A stretch of DNA of 16,090 nt from NCBI GenBank assembly GCA_002391225.1, contig DGRV01000105.1, positions 1-16,090 of the forward strand, read 5' to 3'. A program made the translations under genes and the position numbers. The stretch comes from Christensenella sp. UBA4379 (GTDB lineage Bacteria > Bacillota > Clostridia > Christensenellales > Aristaeellaceae). The notes under the pieces are model-generated. The model did not search any database and was not told where the DNA came from. It saw nothing but the letters and a program-made list of their open reading frames with translations. This document shows, one piece after another, positions 13,500 through 16,090 of this stretch (its first letter is position 1; each line of letters starts with the position of its first letter).

Positions 13500-14579
13500 A
13501 TGGCAGACGAAAGAAAAATTGTTCTCTCCGCAAAGGACATCGAGGTCAAATTCCGCGTCCGTGATAATTACCTGACGGCCATCCGGGGCGTATCCCTGGA
13601 CCTGTACGACGGGGAAACCTTCGCCATCGTGGGCGAAAGCGGCTCCGGCAAATCCGTCTTTACCAAAACCTTCACCGGCATGCTGGAATCCAACGGCACC
13701 ATTTCCAAGGGCTCCGTGATGTTCCACGGCCAGGACCTGACCAAGCTCAAAACGGACAAGGACTGGGAAGGCATCCGCGGCGCGAAGATCTCCACAATCT
13801 TCCAGGACCCGATGACGTCCCTGAACCCCATCCGCACCATCGGTTCCCAGATCACCGAGGTCATCGAAAAGCACCAGGGCATTTCCAAGGCGGAGGCCAA
13901 GGAGCAGGCCGTTCAGATGATGGAGCGGGTCGGCATCCCCAACGCCAGGGAGCGCTTTGACGAATATCCCTTCCAGTATTCCGGCGGCATGCGCCAGCGC
14001 ATTGTCATCGCCATCGCCCTGTCCTGCCATCCCGAGATCCTGATCTGCGACGAGCCGACGACTGCTCTGGATGTGACCATCCAGGCCCAGATCATCGCGC
14101 TGATCCGCAGCCTGCAGAAGGAGCTCAAGTTCACCACCCTGTATATCACCCACGACCTGGGCGTCGTGGCCAACGTGGCGGACCGGGTGGGCGTCATGTA
14201 CGGCGGACAGATCATCGAGTACGGCACCGTCAACGAGATCTTCTACGAGCCCCAGCATCCTTACACCTGGGCGCTTTTGTCCGCCCTGCCGCAGCTGAGC
14301 GAAAAAGGGCAGGACTTGTATTACATCACCGGCACGCCGCCTTCTCTGTACAACGAAATCAAGGGGGACGCTTTCGCCCCCCGCAACCCGAACGCTTTGA
14401 AGATTGATTTTGTGAAAGAGCCGCCCTTCTTCCAGGTGAGCCCCACCCACTTTGCCAAAACCTGGCTGCTGGACCCCAGGGCGCCGAAGATCGAAAAACC
14501 GGCCGTTATTCAGAACCTGCACGAAAAAATTGCCAAGATGACCGCGAAAGGAGGGGCTTTCCATGTCCGGACAGAATGA
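13500..14579 (+). CDS. oppD: peptide ABC transporter ATPase, OppD/DppD type
   Basis: A 359-residue ATP-binding subunit. Walker A GESGSGKS (45-52), Q-loop Gln102, signature SGGMRQ (161-166), Walker B ILICDE (180-185, Glu185 catalytic) and switch His218 are all intact. The C-terminal oligo/dipeptide extension follows HPYTWALLSALP (253-264). In the usual proteins this extension carries a cysteine-rich block of the type C-x-F-A-P-R-C. Here it reads GDAFAPRN (289-296), and no cysteines occur in the rest of the tail, so the iron-sulfur-type ligands seen in DppD are missing. The start is ATG 13500, with AGGAGG ten bases upstream. It overlaps oppF by 17 bases. Confidence 0.92.
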   Translation: MADERKIVLSAKDIEVKFRVRDNYLTAIRGVSLDLYDGETFAIVGESGSGKSVFTKTFTGMLESNGTISKGSVMFHGQDLTKLKTDKDWEGIRGAKISTIFQDPMTSLNPIRTIGSQITEVIEKHQGISKAEAKEQAVQMMERVGIPNARERFDEYPFQYSGGMRQRIVIAIALSCHPEILICDEPTTALDVTIQAQIIALIRSLQKELKFTTLYITHDLGVVANVADRVGVMYGGQIIEYGTVNEIFYEPQHPYTWALLSALPQLSEKGQDLYYITGTPPSLYNEIKGDAFAPRNPNALKIDFVKEPPFFQVSPTHFAKTWLLDPRAPKIEKPAVIQNLHEKIAKMTAKGGAFHVRTE

Positions 14580-15513
14580 CCGCGAAGTGCTGCTGAGCCT
14601 CAGGAATGTGGAAATCTCCTTTGACGTAGGCGGCAAGCACAAGTTCAAGGCCGTGCAGGACGCTTCCTTTGACATCTACCGGGGGGAAACCTTCGCCCTG
14701 GTCGGTGAGTCCGGCAGCGGAAAAACCACCATCGGCCGCGCCATCATGCGGATCAACCCGCTGAGCGCGGGCGAGATTCTCTTTGAAGGCAAGCGGATAT
14801 CCGGCAAGCTGAGCAAGCAGGACGACATGAACGTCATCCGCAGCATTCAGATGATCTTCCAGGATCCCGCCGCTTCCCTGAACGAGCGCGCGACGATCGA
14901 ATATTGCGTTTCGGAAGGCCTGTACAACTTCCACCTGTATAAAAACGAGGAAGAGCGCATCGCCAAGGTGGACCGGGCGCTGGAAGAGGTCGGTCTGCTG
15001 CCGGAGCATAAATCCCGCTATCCCCACGAGTTTTCAGGTGGCCAGCGCCAGCGCGTCGGCATCGCCCGGGCCCTGATCATGGAGCCCAAGCTGGTGGTGG
15101 CGGACGAGCCGATTTCCGCCCTGGACGTGTCCATCCGCGCCCAGGTGCTGAACCTGATGAACAAGCTCAAGAACGAGAAGGCCCTGACTTACCTGTTTAT
15201 CGCCCACGACCTGTCCGTCGTCCGCTTTATCGCGGACCGCATCGCCGTCATCCATCTGGGACGGATTGTGGAAATCGCGGAAACGGAGGAGCTGTTCGCT
15301 CATCCCCTGCATCCCTACACCGTGTCGCTCTTAAGCGCCGTCCCCATGCCGGACCCGATCATCGAAAAGCAGCGCGAGCCCATCGTCTACACCGAAACCA
15401 CGGAGGAAAAGACCGGCCCGGATTACGAGATGCGCGAGCTGCTGCCCGGCCATTTCGTCTACTGCAGCCCCGAGCAGGGGAAAGAATACCTTAAACAGCT
15501 GGAAAATCAGTAA
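14563..15513 (+). CDS. oppF: peptide ABC transporter ATPase, OppF/DppF type
   Basis: A 316-residue second ATPase of the importer. Walker A GESGSGKT (48-55), Q-loop Gln100, signature FSGGQ (157-161), Walker B LVVADE (177-182) and His215 are intact, so both nucleotide sites look competent. The C-terminal extension has HPLHPYTVSLLSAVP (247-261) but then a short acidic linker and only one cysteine (301), instead of the usual cysteine-bearing tail. The start is ATG 14563, with AAAGGAGG eight bases upstream, inside the end of oppD. Last gene of the operon; its stop overlaps the end of the convergent DUF3899 gene by 7 bp. Confidence 0.92.
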   Translation: MSGQNDREVLLSLRNVEISFDVGGKHKFKAVQDASFDIYRGETFALVGESGSGKTTIGRAIMRINPLSAGEILFEGKRISGKLSKQDDMNVIRSIQMIFQDPAASLNERATIEYCVSEGLYNFHLYKNEEERIAKVDRALEEVGLLPEHKSRYPHEFSGGQRQRVGIARALIMEPKLVVADEPISALDVSIRAQVLNLMNKLKNEKALTYLFIAHDLSVVRFIADRIAVIHLGRIVEIAETEELFAHPLHPYTVSLLSAVPMPDPIIEKQREPIVYTETTEEKTGPDYEMRELLPGHFVYCSPEQGKEYLKQLENQ

Positions 15514-15863
15514 AAGATCACCGCGAGCAATGCGGACACGGCGATCAGGATGATCCCCGTCAGGAAAGGATAGTTTGCGCTGTCCTTTCTTTTTTGTTCC
15601 TTGTCGTCCTTGAAGGCGGCGAAGGTCTTTTTGTCGCCCGCCTTGAGGCTCCGCCGGGCGATAAATTCGGTGATGTCAAAATCCCCGTGCCGGGTCAGGT
15701 TCCCGATGATCCCGAGAATCAGGAAAACAAACCCGGTAATCGTCATCGCGTCGATAAATTTGAGCAGCTTCTGATCCGACGTGATCAGGGCGATCACCGG
15801 GTAAATCAAAGCGGCCGAGAGATAAGGCAGCAGAGCCTTCAATTTAAACGGGCGAAACCGCAT
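15507..15863 (-). CDS. DUF3899-type small membrane protein
   Basis: A 118-residue membrane protein with three hydrophobic segments: about 9-26 (ALLPYLSAALIYPVIALI region), 39-56 (AMTITGFVFLILGIIGNL) and 97-118 (YPFLTGIILIAVSALLAVIFY). The second segment followed by GDFDITEFIARR, a short basic loop and a final membrane helix match the DUF3899 layout; function is unknown. ATG 15863 is the best start because it follows directly into the first segment, but its Shine-Dalgarno (AAAGGAGG, 15902-15895) is 31 bases away. A hairpin in between (15893-15872) would shorten the effective spacing to about nine. An in-frame TTG at 15905 would give 132 residues but overlaps that RBS. Convergent with oppF (7-bp overlap). 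Confidence 0.7.
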   Translation of the reverse strand: MRFRPFKLKALLPYLSAALIYPVIALITSDQKLLKFIDAMTITGFVFLILGIIGNLTRHGDFDITEFIARRSLKAGDKKTFAAFKDDKEQKRKDSANYPFLTGIILIAVSALLAVIFY

Positions 15864-15871
15864 ATGGCCAG

Positions 15872-15902
15872 GGACGGGGCAGAACGCCCGTCCGCCTCCT
15901 TT
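15872..15902 (-). promoter_or_regulatory. Shine-Dalgarno and spacer hairpin of the DUF3899 gene
   Basis: On the minus strand, AAAGGAGG (15902-15895) is followed after one base by GGACGGGC (15893-15886), loop GTTCT and GCCCCGTCC (15880-15872), which pair with one bulged base. Eight bases then lead to ATG 15863. Folding would set the RBS-to-start distance at about nine bases. Confidence 0.5.
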
Positions 15903-15953
15903 CAAAAGATGAGGGGATATTGCAGAGCAGATTCTGCAACACCCCCTCTTTTG
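15903..15953. terminator. long imperfect hairpin, leader of DUF3899 gene / terminator for opp
   Basis: Arms CAAAAG + AGGGG + TTGCAGA (15903-15908, 15912-15916, 15920-15926) pair with TCTGCAA + CCCCT + CTTTTG (15933-15939, 15943-15947, 15948-15953), with a 3-base bulge and a small internal loop. On the plus strand it ends in CCCCCTCTTTT, terminator-like, for transcription coming from oppF. On the minus strand it lies in the leader, directly before the DUF3899 RBS. Confidence 0.5.
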
Positions 15954-15967
15954 ACAAGAAAATAATT

Positions 15968-15996
15968 ATCATAATTCGATGTACGAGAGATTGCCA
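15968..15996 (-). promoter_or_regulatory. possible promoter of the DUF3899 gene with overlapping dyad
   Basis: On the minus strand, TGGCAA (15996-15991), 17 bases, TATGAT (15973-15968). The -35 is poor. A perfect dyad AATTAT-C-ATAATT (15964-15976) covers the -10. Confidence 0.35.
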
Positions 15997-16018
15997 TATT
16001 AAAAGCTCTGGGAGGTTT

Positions 16019-16038
16019 GGAGGGGCCGCAGCCCCTCC
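16019..16038. repeat. GC-rich palindrome, possible terminator or dispersed intergenic element
   Basis: A perfect 8-bp stem GGAGGGGC/GCCCCTCC (16019-16026 and 16031-16038) with loop CGCA, flanked by GGGAGGTTT on the left and ATTAAAAAT on the right. No T run directly follows on either strand. No gene was seen in 15954-16090. Confidence 0.35.
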
Positions 16039-16090
16039 ATTAAAAATCCGCAGCAGCGGCATGTACGGTGCGGGGTTCTGAGCGCCCGGA

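Noticed and set aside
13203..14675. Long minus-strand open frame opposite oppC/oppD/oppF
   Set aside because: Crosses three well-supported ABC transporter genes on the other strand and shows no domain signal.
15844..16062. Short minus-strand ORF upstream of the DUF3899 gene
   Set aside because: Its frame runs through the palindrome, the putative promoter and the hairpin leader, overlaps the DUF3899 start, and the peptide has no family features.

Overview
The window looks like the chromosome of a GC-rich, anaerobic Firmicute, probably a gut or rumen Clostridia/Christensenellales-type lineage. This placement is inference: it rests on strong Gram-positive Shine-Dalgarno sites (AGGAGG-like) before almost every gene, an NfnAB-type electron-bifurcating transhydrogenase, a cytoplasmic family-3 glycosidase and a five-gene peptide ABC transporter. 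No rRNA, tRNA, IS element or CRISPR array was seen.

Layout. (1) Positions 1-1340 are visibly AT-rich and unlike the rest: one DUF2971 gene on the minus strand with its own promoter and dyad-symmetric sites, then a gene-poor stretch with a tiny ORF that may be a decayed lipoprotein start. A GC-rich hairpin at 1349-1382 marks the return to the GC-rich backbone. (2) 1434-5482: a GH3 beta-glycosidase (minus) diverges from a PfkB-family, KDG-kinase-like sugar kinase (plus), which is followed by a GNAT acetyltransferase. Both divergent promoters are readable, with nested dyads between them. (3) 5543-8709: a minus-strand operon nfnA-nfnB-marR-unknown protein. The two Nfn subunits exchange electrons among NADH, NADPH and ferredoxin. 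The small unknown protein is translationally coupled to MarR through a TTGA stop/start overlap. (4) 8888-15513: a plus-strand oppA-oppB-oppC-oppD-oppF peptide/solute importer, diverging from nfnA. The binding-protein gene is separated from the rest by a 14-bp hairpin, which would let it be made in excess. OppB carries a large extracytoplasmic insert, and both ATPases lack the usual C-terminal cysteine clusters. (5) 15507-15863: a small DUF3899-type membrane protein on the minus strand, convergent with oppF and overlapping it by 7 bp. Its ribosome-binding site sits between two predicted hairpins.

Functionally this is a carbohydrate- and peptide-utilising region (glycoside hydrolysis, sugar phosphorylation, peptide import) next to core redox metabolism. 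The AT-rich left end is the part most likely acquired from elsewhere. No clearly new multi-gene system is visible. The most unusual items are the hairpin-flanked RBS of the DUF3899 gene, the coupled marR/unknown pair in the nfn operon, the modified OppB/OppD/OppF set, and the dyad-rich promoter of the foreign DUF2971 gene.
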